This document shows positions 1-5,844 of a DNA stretch of 7,025 nt, in pieces (within the stretch, counting starts at the first letter, position 1; each line of letters begins with the position of its first letter). Made by a program: the position numbers and the translations under genes. The notes under the pieces are model-generated. The model did not search any database, was not told the origin of the DNA, and was given only the letters and a program-made list of their open reading frames with translations. Source of the DNA: an uncultured Desulfurobacterium sp. (GTDB lineage Bacteria; Aquificota; Aquificia; Desulfurobacteriales; Desulfurobacteriaceae); assembly GCA_913055135.1 (NCBI GenBank), contig CAJXJV010000069.1, positions 1 to 7,025 on the forward strand, read 5' to 3'.

Positions 1-104
1 TACGTTAAGAGAAGAATAGCCAGCCTTTCAGGGTGTCCTAAGACCTTTAACAGCTCTGACTTTTTGAGTAATTCTCTTTCTGTAATTTCTTGAAAAGAAA
101 TCAT
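1..104 (-). CDS. ArsR-family-like winged-helix transcriptional regulator, N-terminal part (runs off left edge)
   Basis: Reading the minus strand from an ATG at 104-102 gives 34 open codons before the window ends. Residues 16-34 include LLKVLGHPERLAILLLT, which matches the first helices of ArsR/SmtB-type repressors (pattern LKxLxxPxRLxIL). Such proteins are usually dimeric DNA-binding repressors released by metal, redox or another signal; the sensing residues lie outside the window, so the signal is unknown. The start is supported by a strong GAGGAGG Shine-Dalgarno inside the end of frhB, nine bases upstream. Only one base separates it from the frhB stop, so it is almost certainly the fifth gene of the hydrogenase operon and may regulate it. 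Another winged-helix family is possible because only about a third of the protein is visible. Confidence 0.72.
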   Translation of the reverse strand, partial: MISFQEITERELLKKSELLKVLGHPERLAILLLT

Positions 105-105
105 A

Positions 106-1008
106 TTAGAATGCCTCCTCTTCAATATTTACATCGTTAACACTGTTCCATAATCTATAGAACTTTCTGAATCTGTTGCTGTTCCATTTTGGCACAGGAA
201 GTCCCATCTCCACTCTTTCAAGTATGTAATCAATGTTTAGAATTAACTTTTGTCTGAGTAAATCTTCTACATAACTTATGTCCTTAAACCCTAAAAGTCT
301 AAATTTGAAAGCTTCGGGGAATTTCTTTTGAAGTATGCCGAGAGTTCTCCACCCTCTTTCGCTTCTCAGGATGAAAATCCCACTTCTATCGTTTTGAAGT
401 GGAATGTATGTTATATCAGAACCACGGGCTGAAAGGTTCAGGCAATACTTGCATCCTGAGTTAATATAATGATGATGGGTTTCCATGTTTACTTTTATTT
501 TTTCTCCTGAGTTTGTCTCAAAGAAGTATCCTTCTGGAGATAGATAATTTCTCACAATTTCTTTACTCTCACCAGTTATGTCAAGTAGCTCACATTCTAA
601 GCCTTCTTCGGAAGTTATGCCCAGACAGAGGATACCAACTTTCAATGCAACTGCTGTTTTTGCCCAGTTACAGCCAATTCCATAGTACTGAGTTTTGTTG
701 AGACCGTCAAAGATGCAGGATGGAGCTACAATGGCTATCTTATTCAGTCGGTATTTTTGAATAGCCTTTTTCAGAAATGTATTTTGACCGGAATGGAAGT
801 AAAGCCTTGATAACCTTATCTCTTCTGGAGCTATAAACAGTTGAGGTTTTACTTTAACTCCCTCTTGAGTAGTACCTATAACTCCATCTATAAACTCTTC
901 TTTCATCATCTCTTTAAGGATGAACTGAAGGGGATTTTCCTTTATACAGGTAACTTCATATATTCCTTTCAACTTTCCAAAGAGAAATTGTCTATCCAGC
1001 TTTAGCAT
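106..1008 (-). CDS. frhB: FrhB-like hydrogenase beta subunit (coenzyme F420 hydrogenase/dehydrogenase beta family), diverged
   Basis: A 300-residue protein, close to the usual FrhB length. In archaeal Frh this subunit carries one [4Fe-4S] cluster and FAD and passes electrons from hydrogen to F420. Visible family marks are APSC (C98), GILC (C128), the CKYC pair (C186, C189) after an ETH motif, and MGLPVP near residues 268-273, which resembles the end of archaeal FrhB. These cysteines probably bind the cluster. The N-terminal glycine-rich segment (DGGIVTGLL-like in archaea, from memory) is ENPLQFILKEM here at 24-34, and the GSVGSPDGW-like stretch after CxxC is replaced around 200-210, so FAD or F420 binding is doubtful. 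The ATG has GAGGT five bases upstream overlapping the frhG stop, with a nine-base gap. The true electron partner could be ferredoxin or another protein. Confidence 0.82.
   Translation of the reverse strand: MLKLDRQFLFGKLKGIYEVTCIKENPLQFILKEMMKEEFIDGVIGTTQEGVKVKPQLFIAPEEIRLSRLYFHSGQNTFLKKAIQKYRLNKIAIVAPSCIFDGLNKTQYYGIGCNWAKTAVALKVGILCLGITSEEGLECELLDITGESKEIVRNYLSPEGYFFETNSGEKIKVNMETHHHYINSGCKYCLNLSARGSDITYIPLQNDRSGIFILRSERGWRTLGILQKKFPEAFKFRLLGFKDISYVEDLLRQKLILNIDYILERVEMGLPVPKWNSNRFRKFYRLWNSVNDVNIEEEAF
114..120 (-). promoter_or_regulatory. Ribosome binding site of the arsR-like gene
   Basis: The minus strand reads GAGGAGG here, inside the last codons of frhB, nine bases before the ATG at 104. 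It is among the strongest Shine-Dalgarno matches in the window and fixes the start of the partial regulator gene. Confidence 0.8.
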
Positions 1009-1017
1009 CGTAAACCT

Positions 1018-1758
1018 CTAGGTGTAAATGGGTTGCGGATATGGTTTAAAGCTTTGAGGACACGCAGCCAGACAGGAACCACAATGTACACACAGCGTGG
1101 GTTTAAATGTTGGTCTGTTATAGTGATAATTGAAATTCATTGCTCTTGAAGGACAGGCCGTAACACAGGTACCGCATCCAACACATAATCCCTTGTTAAT
1201 GACTTCTTTAACTACATCAAAGCCACAGGCATCTTTGGAATTTGCCATAAATTCAAATGGCTGGAGAAAATCTTCATTAACCTCTAAAAGCGCTATCATA
1301 AAGTTGTAAAGGAGAGAAGGATTTGGAGGACATCCAGGAATCGCATATTTGATTTTCTGTTTCAGAAGTTCAACTTCTGTAAGGGGAATGAATGATTGAT
1401 GTGACGGCTGTGGAGCCTGACTGCCAACACTCAGCCTTCTTATTCCTCCAAAAGAAGCACATCCACCAACGGTAACTACTATGTTGGCTTTTTCAGCGAG
1501 TTCCTTTGCTAAACTCAAATGTCTTTTGTCCTCTATACAGAGTGCTCCCTCCGCAAAAGCAATGTGTAACCTTGGAACGTCCTTTTTCTTCGTTAGCATA
1601 TTGGAATAGGCAAGTTCCACAGTATCAAGTATTTCCACCAAGTCTTCAAACATATCAAGGAAAGCTACCTGACAACCAGAACAGCTGGAAAAATGGAAAA
1701 AGCCAAGTTTAACTTTGAAATCCGAATCAAAGTTAAAGTCCTGTCCTAAGAAAAACAT
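1018..1758 (-). CDS. frhG: [NiFe] hydrogenase small subunit, FrhG type with two C-terminal [4Fe-4S] motifs
   Basis: A 246-residue small subunit that carries electrons from the NiFe site to FrhB. The proximal-cluster ligands are present: CSGC (C26, C29), GGC at C100 followed by ASFGG, and PGCPPNP at C143. EGALC (C74) is also typical. A ferredoxin-like C-terminal domain has two full CxxCxxCxxxCP sets, C192/C195/C198/C202 and C223/C226/C229/C233. This architecture is that of FrhG. There is no Tat signal, so the enzyme should be cytoplasmic. The first 15 or so residues (rich in Phe and Asp) precede the usual KVKLGFxH start of the family, a small extension. The ATG is preceded by GGGGAG at 1764-1769 with a five-base spacer. 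The reading frame is the same as frhA, separated by that gene's single TGA. Confidence 0.93.
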   Translation of the reverse strand: MFFLGQDFNFDSDFKVKLGFFHFSSCSGCQVAFLDMFEDLVEILDTVELAYSNMLTKKKDVPRLHIAFAEGALCIEDKRHLSLAKELAEKANIVVTVGGCASFGGIRRLSVGSQAPQPSHQSFIPLTEVELLKQKIKYAIPGCPPNPSLLYNFMIALLEVNEDFLQPFEFMANSKDACGFDVVKEVINKGLCVGCGTCVTACPSRAMNFNYHYNRPTFKPTLCVHCGSCLAACPQSFKPYPQPIYT

Positions 1759-1776
1759 CCAAACTCCCCAAACTAT

Positions 1777-2949
1777 TCAATGAACTGCACAAACTATACA
1801 AGGGTCGTAAGCCCTTATTAAAATTTCTGCTTTTGAAGCAGGTATTCCCTTCAGAGCTTCCGAAATCACCATAAAATTAATCTCCGTTGGTACTACTATT
1901 TTATAATATACTATTCTTCCTCTTTTGTCCAATTTAACAACATGGAGGTTGGTTCCCCTTGGGGCTTCGTGGACTCCTACTCCTGGTGTCTCTCCATCAG
2001 ACGTTGGGAAAGTTCTGTTCCACATTTCCACTTCAAATGAACGACTGGACAGTATTTCTTCAATTCTATTAAGGGCTTCTATGGATTCAAGAGCACGAAG
2101 GAAGTGGAGTTCCTTAATTCCTCCAGATGGCTTGTAGGATTCAAAGAGAACCTTTCTTGCCCTTGGTCCCGTCTCAACAACTTTTCCATCTATAAATGGA
2201 AACAAACTGGTAACCTCTCTTTTAAGAGGAAAGTCGAAAATCTCCTGGGGATATTTGAGTTCTATTCTTCTATAATCTATCTCTCTACCATAGAATTTAT
2301 CAGTAGCAAAAAAGGGTAAATTGTGCCTGCCAAAATCTTCCGATAACCCTTCCCGTTTCCAGAATTTATTGAGACCTTCCTTAAATTCCTCGAAGACCTG
2401 GTTTATAATAGGCTTAACTTCTTCACACGATTTGAGTATCTTGTCTCTAACAAAGTCCTCTAAAGGTTCAGAAATTCCACCGACTCTTATGTTAGGAGCA
2501 TGAATGATTTCGCCACCTATTGATTCTAAGACTTCCCCTGTAAACTTTCTGACTTTCTGAACTTTCCTGATGAAGGCGAACCTTTCTTCCCTGTCAGGAA
2601 AAACATCTTCAGAGACCACTATCTGATGAAGAAGGTTGTTGTAGATCCTTACAGCAAGTCCAAGAACCTCCCTGAGGAGTTCTGCCTCTTCCGGAACATC
2701 AATTCCTGCAGCTGATTCAACAGCTCTCGCTGAAGCTATAGAATGGGTTATCTGGCAGAGACCACAGATTCTCGAAGTAATTATGGGGGCTACAACAGCT
2801 TCTTTATCTAAGAGTAACGTTTCAAATCCTCTAACCGGAACAAGAGCATAGTAATAACCTTTTCTAACTATTCCATCCTCAACTTCAAGGTAAAGTCCTG
2901 AATGTCCTTCTGTAAGAGGGATTCCCTCAAGGTTAATTACTTTTCTCAA
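1777..2949 (-). CDS. frhA: [NiFe] hydrogenase large (catalytic) subunit, FrhA-like, without C-terminal maturation tail
   Basis: A 390-residue catalytic subunit that activates hydrogen at a NiFe(CN)2CO centre. The proximal motif RICGLCQITH (R60, C62, C65, H69) and distal motif DPCIVCAVH (C384, C387, H390) give all four metal-binding cysteines. EGH at 14-16, GPRAR at 261-265 and HEAPRG at 327-332 are group 3-like. The protein stops right after H390, which is where maturation proteases cut other large subunits, so no tail is encoded and no HycI/FrhD-type protease should be needed for it. The start codon is TTG: an in-frame TAA lies immediately before it, GGAGG is five bases upstream, and no other start occurs before the conserved N-terminus. 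It overlaps the end of hypF by 17 bases, so translation is probably coupled. Group 3 (Frh/Mvh-like) assignment is firm; the electron acceptor is not. Confidence 0.94.
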   Translation of the reverse strand: MRKVINLEGIPLTEGHSGLYLEVEDGIVRKGYYYALVPVRGFETLLLDKEAVVAPIITSRICGLCQITHSIASARAVESAAGIDVPEEAELLREVLGLAVRIYNNLLHQIVVSEDVFPDREERFAFIRKVQKVRKFTGEVLESIGGEIIHAPNIRVGGISEPLEDFVRDKILKSCEEVKPIINQVFEEFKEGLNKFWKREGLSEDFGRHNLPFFATDKFYGREIDYRRIELKYPQEIFDFPLKREVTSLFPFIDGKVVETGPRARKVLFESYKPSGGIKELHFLRALESIEALNRIEEILSSRSFEVEMWNRTFPTSDGETPGVGVHEAPRGTNLHVVKLDKRGRIVYYKIVVPTEINFMVISEALKGIPASKAEILIRAYDPCIVCAVH

Positions 2950-5188
2950 TTAAACCTCCGTAAACCGCCTGTCCAAGAGAAATGCCACCATCGTTCGGTG
3001 GAACCAGCTGGTGAATAAGCACTCTGAAACCTTTCTCTTCTAACTTCCTTGATAGTTTTTCAGTAAGTATTTTATTCTGAAAAACACCTCCAGAAAGAGC
3101 AACAGTATTTATTCCTGTCTCATCTCTCAACTTCAAAGCTATTTCCATACCTACTTCAATAACAGTATTGTGAAACTTCCTTGCTATATCAGGCAAGGAT
3201 TTTCCCGACTTCAAATCTTCAACTACTCCTGAGATTACCGGTCTCCAATCAACTTCACTGTTTAAAACTTCAAATTCATAAACTTGAGTAGTTTCAGACT
3301 TTAAAGCAGCTTGCTCAAGAAGTATTGCAGCCTGAGCGTGGTAAGAAACTGTTTCTCTAATTCCTAAAATAGCAGCAATCCCGTCAAAGAGCCTTCCCAT
3401 ACTGGATGTAAGAGGTGCATTGATTCCTTTCTCTATCATCTGTCTTATGAATCCAATTTTTTTCTTATCTGTTTTAAGAACAGATTCAGGTTCTATCTCA
3501 GCTTCCAAAAGAAGAGAGATTGCTACTCTGTAAGGTTCTTTAACAGCCCTATCTCCTCCTGGAAGTCTGAAAGTTCTCAAATGGAAAGCCCTTTTAAACT
3601 CTGTATAACCTGCAATCAAAATCTCTCCACCCCATATAGTACCATCTTCTCCGTATCCTGTCCCGTCAAAAGCAAGTCCAATAACATTTTCCTCTAACGG
3701 GATTTCGTTTTCAGCCATTGTAGAAATTATGTGGGCATGGTGATGATAGACCTTAACCAGTTTGTCTCCAAATCTTTTCTCTCCAAATTTTGTGGAGTAG
3801 TAGAGTGGGTGGCGGTCACAAACAACAACTTCTGGTTCGACTTCAAAAAGCTTCAACATATCCTCTACAACTTCTTCAAAAAACTCCTCAGCTTTTAAAT
3901 TATCTATATCCCCTATATGTTGAGAGAGGTAAACTTTATTCCCTTTTGCAACTGCCACTGTATTTTTCATGTGAACACCGAGGGCAATGACAGGTCTTTT
4001 CAATTCAAACGGTAAAATAACGGGAAGTGGAGCAAAACCCCTTGAACGTCTTACTGGAATCTGCCTCCCTGCCATTATCCTGACAACAGAGTCATCACAC
4101 CGCCTTGCAATACGCCTATTGTGAATCAAAGCAGCATCGGCTATCCTGCCAATAATCTCAACAGCTTCTTCGTTTTCTTTTATTATTGGCTCATCGGTTA
4201 TGTTAGCGCTTGTTGCAACTATTGGTTTCCCAAACTCTTTAAGAATTATATGGTGAAGAGGTGTGTAGGGTAGAAAAGCTCCAACGGTTGAGTTTTCAGG
4301 GGAAATTGAAGAGGCCAGGTCAGTTTTCTCTTTTTTTTCAAGGATAACAATGGGAGACTCTATGGATTTTAGAGCTCTTTCTTCAAGAGTCGAAATATAC
4401 GCATAATCCTTAACTGTTTCAAAATCTGGAAACATTACTGCAAAGGGTTTCTCTTCCCTGAGCTTTCGTTTTCTGAGCTCCTTCACCACTTCCTCATTTG
4501 TAGCATCACAGATGAGATGAAACCCTCCAAGTCCCTTTAGGGCTATAATCTTTCCATTCTTCAGATATTCAACGGTTAACTCTATTGCCTTTTCTCTTTC
4601 CGCAACTGCCTTTTTCTCCTCGTTTATAAAAGTTACATGAGGTCCACAGATCGGACAGGCATTTGGCTGGGCATGAAAACGCCTATTTGAAGGGTCTTCG
4701 TATTCTTTCTTACACAAAGAACACATTTCAAAATTCTTCATAGTGGTGTTTGGTCTATCGTATGGCAACTTCTCAATTATTGTAAATCTGGGACCGCAAT
4801 TGGTACAGTTTATGAACGGGTATCTGTATCGACGATCGTCTGGATTAAAGAGTTCTTTTAGACATTCCTCACAGGTTGCAAGGTCTGGAAGGACTGAAAC
4901 CTGAACTTCACCGCTCTTTTCGCTCTTTTTAATTTCAAACGTTGAATATCCTTTCTCTGGAAGAAACTTGTACTCTAAGCTGTAAATTTTTGATATCTGA
5001 GGTTTTTCTTCCTGAAGCCTTAGAAGAAATTCTTCAAGCTTCTCCTTTTTTCCTTCAACTTCAATTAAAACTCCAGATTCTGAATTCAAAACATAGCCTT
5101 TAAGTCCTATCTCAGTGGCAAGTCTATAGACAAAGGGTCTGAAACCCACTCCTTGAACGACACCGGTAATGAGGATCTTAAGGTTCAT
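2933..5188 (-). CDS. hypF: Carbamoyltransferase HypF, [NiFe] hydrogenase maturation
   Basis: A full-length 751-residue HypF. HypF turns carbamoyl phosphate and ATP into carbamoyl-adenylate and transfers the carbamoyl group to the C-terminal cysteine of HypE, the source of the cyanide ligands of the NiFe site. Domains in order: acylphosphatase-like at about 1-90 with VQGVGFRPF (R17); two zinc sites from four CxxC pairs (C106/C109, C128/C131, C156/C159, C178/C181); a YrdC-like domain from about 200 with KGLGGFHLICDA and KPFAVMF; and a Kae1-like domain from about 400 with HHHAH at 482-486, FDGTGYGEDGTIWGGE, SSMGRLFDG and ALSGGVFQN. All expected motifs are present. The ATG has AGGAT six bases upstream and a stronger AGGAG 14 bases upstream. 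It is the first gene of the operon, so one promoter could supply both maturase and enzyme. HypA-E are not in the window. Confidence 0.97.
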   Translation of the reverse strand: MNLKILITGVVQGVGFRPFVYRLATEIGLKGYVLNSESGVLIEVEGKKEKLEEFLLRLQEEKPQISKIYSLEYKFLPEKGYSTFEIKKSEKSGEVQVSVLPDLATCEECLKELFNPDDRRYRYPFINCTNCGPRFTIIEKLPYDRPNTTMKNFEMCSLCKKEYEDPSNRRFHAQPNACPICGPHVTFINEEKKAVAEREKAIELTVEYLKNGKIIALKGLGGFHLICDATNEEVVKELRKRKLREEKPFAVMFPDFETVKDYAYISTLEERALKSIESPIVILEKKEKTDLASSISPENSTVGAFLPYTPLHHIILKEFGKPIVATSANITDEPIIKENEEAVEIIGRIADAALIHNRRIARRCDDSVVRIMAGRQIPVRRSRGFAPLPVILPFELKRPVIALGVHMKNTVAVAKGNKVYLSQHIGDIDNLKAEEFFEEVVEDMLKLFEVEPEVVVCDRHPLYYSTKFGEKRFGDKLVKVYHHHAHIISTMAENEIPLEENVIGLAFDGTGYGEDGTIWGGEILIAGYTEFKRAFHLRTFRLPGGDRAVKEPYRVAISLLLEAEIEPESVLKTDKKKIGFIRQMIEKGINAPLTSSMGRLFDGIAAILGIRETVSYHAQAAILLEQAALKSETTQVYEFEVLNSEVDWRPVISGVVEDLKSGKSLPDIARKFHNTVIEVGMEIALKLRDETGINTVALSGGVFQNKILTEKLSRKLEEKGFRVLIHQLVPPNDGGISLGQAVYGGLIEKSN
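2955..2959 (-). promoter_or_regulatory. Ribosome binding site that decides the TTG start of frhA
   Basis: The minus strand reads GGAGGTTTAATTG: GGAGG, five bases, then the TTG start. The TAA just before TTG is in the frhA frame and blocks any longer version. The site lies inside the hypF coding sequence, which favours coupled translation. Confidence 0.82.
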
Positions 5189-5226
5189 TGAATAATCCTG
5201 AACTCCTATTTGTATTTGCCTGTTAC

Positions 5227-5256
5227 ATAATTAAGGTATTCTTCCGTTGTTTTCAA
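5227..5256 (-). promoter_or_regulatory. Candidate promoter for the hypF-frhAGB-arsR operon
   Basis: On the minus strand TTGAAA (5256-5251) is followed after 18 bases by AATTAT (5232-5227), four of six matches to the -10 consensus. Transcription would begin near 5220 and leave a leader of roughly 30 bases before the hypF ATG. No sigma-54 site (GG and GC elements) was seen. This is the best of several weak options. Confidence 0.22.
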
Positions 5257-5270
5257 CTCCTCTTAAACAC

Positions 5271-5290
5271 GCTTTGAAAAGCCGGGCTTT
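5271..5290. repeat. Overlapping palindromes in the divergent promoter region, possible operator
   Basis: AAAGCCGGGCTTT at 5278-5290 is a perfect inverted repeat with six-base arms around one G. It shares its left arm with a second one, GCTTT-GA-AAAGC at 5271-5282. They lie about midway between the two divergent operons, within the spacer of the rightward promoter candidate, so a bound regulator could affect both directions. As a hairpin the stem would be only five base pairs, so a protein-binding site is more likely than a terminator. Confidence 0.35.
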
Positions 5291-5302
5291 CTCGCTTAAA
5301 TT
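5274..5302 (+). promoter_or_regulatory. Candidate sigma-70-type promoter for the HIT-TPR operon
   Basis: TTGAAA at 5274-5279 is followed after 17 bases by TAAATT at 5297-5302 (four of six matches to TATAAT). TAAAAT at 5308-5313 is a better -10 match but has no good -35. A promoter must lie in this intergenic region; the exact hexamers are uncertain. Confidence 0.3.
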
Positions 5303-5339
5303 TTCTGTAAAATCTTGGATGATATTAAACTTCGACCTC

Positions 5340-5345
5340 AGGAGG
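5340..5345 (+). promoter_or_regulatory. Ribosome binding site that decides the TTG start of the HIT gene
   Basis: AGGAGG is followed by TTTAG and the TTG start at 5351. The TAG at 5348-5350 is in the same frame, so translation cannot begin earlier, and no other start codon occurs before the conserved WAPWR motif. Confidence 0.85.
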
Positions 5346-5350
5346 TTTAG

Positions 5351-5842
5351 TTGGAAGTTATCTGGGCGCCGTGGAGACTTTCCTACGTAAGTAAAGTTAC
5401 TAAGGAAGAGAGAAGAAGTTGCTTTATCTGTAATGCTATAGAGGATGATTCGACAAAGGATAGAGAGAATCTGCTTCTTTACAGAGGCAAAAGGGCAATA
5501 GTGATTCTCAACAGATTTCCTTACAACACTGCACACCTTATGGTTTGTCCTGTGAGACACACTGGAGATTTTCTTTCTCTTCTTCCGGAGGAAATGGCAG
5601 AAATTGACGAACTCCTGAAACGTTCCATAAGGGCAGTAAAGAGGGCTTACAATCCGGATGGCTTCAATATCGGTCTGAATCTGGGAAGAGTTTCAGGGGG
5701 AAGTGTTGATACTCATATCCACTATCACGTCGTTCCAAGATGGCTGGGAGATACCAATTTCATGCCTGTTGTTGGAGGAGCAAAAGTAATTCCCCAGTCC
5801 CTTGAAGAGACTTACGATATTCTCAAGAAGTTCTGGGAATAG
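5351..5842 (+). CDS. HIT-family protein, Ap4A phosphorylase/hydrolase type
   Basis: A 163-residue HIT protein, a cytoplasmic nucleotidyl hydrolase or transferase. The N-terminal WAPWRLSY (5-12) is typical of bacterial diadenosine-tetraphosphate phosphorylase-like HIT proteins. The catalytic triad is HIHYHVVPRW (H122, H124, H126); the middle His, H124, is the expected nucleophile, with NIGLNLG and GGS just before it. C24/C27 (CFIC) with H70 and H122 resemble the zinc site of GalT-fold relatives. The substrate (Ap4A, AMP-lysine, ADP-like compounds) cannot be read from sequence. The start is TTG: an in-frame TAG directly precedes it, AGGAGG lies five bases upstream, and the conserved WAPWR begins at residue 5. 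It is the first gene of the rightward operon, two bases before the TPR gene. Confidence 0.93.
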   Translation: MEVIWAPWRLSYVSKVTKEERRSCFICNAIEDDSTKDRENLLLYRGKRAIVILNRFPYNTAHLMVCPVRHTGDFLSLLPEEMAEIDELLKRSIRAVKRAYNPDGFNIGLNLGRVSGGSVDTHIHYHVVPRWLGDTNFMPVVGGAKVIPQSLEETYDILKKFWE

Positions 5843-5844
5843 AA

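Noticed and set aside
513..701. Plus-strand open frame inside frhB
   Set aside because: Antisense to a clear family member, low-complexity Ser/Leu-rich translation, no ribosome binding site of note. The same applies to the other short plus-strand frames at 1506-1712, 1925-2137, 2104-2319, 2321-2503 and 3790-3990.
1777..1779. TGA after the distal cysteine motif read as selenocysteine
   Set aside because: Both distal cysteines are already encoded as cysteine, the TGA comes after the final His where mature large subunits end, and frhG has its own start and ribosome binding site.
106..2949. Calling the enzyme a true F420-reducing hydrogenase
   Set aside because: The subunit architecture is Frh-like, but the FrhB homologue has diverged in the likely cofactor regions and nothing in the window shows F420 use.
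5278..5290. Rho-independent terminator at the GC palindrome
   Set aside because: Stem too short, no solid T-run after it, and it lies between two divergent gene starts where no transcript needs to end.
5231..5560. Minus-strand open frame of 109 codons upstream of hypF
   Set aside because: It is largely antisense to the well-supported HIT gene and crosses the intergenic region; the protein has no recognisable motif or composition like its neighbours.
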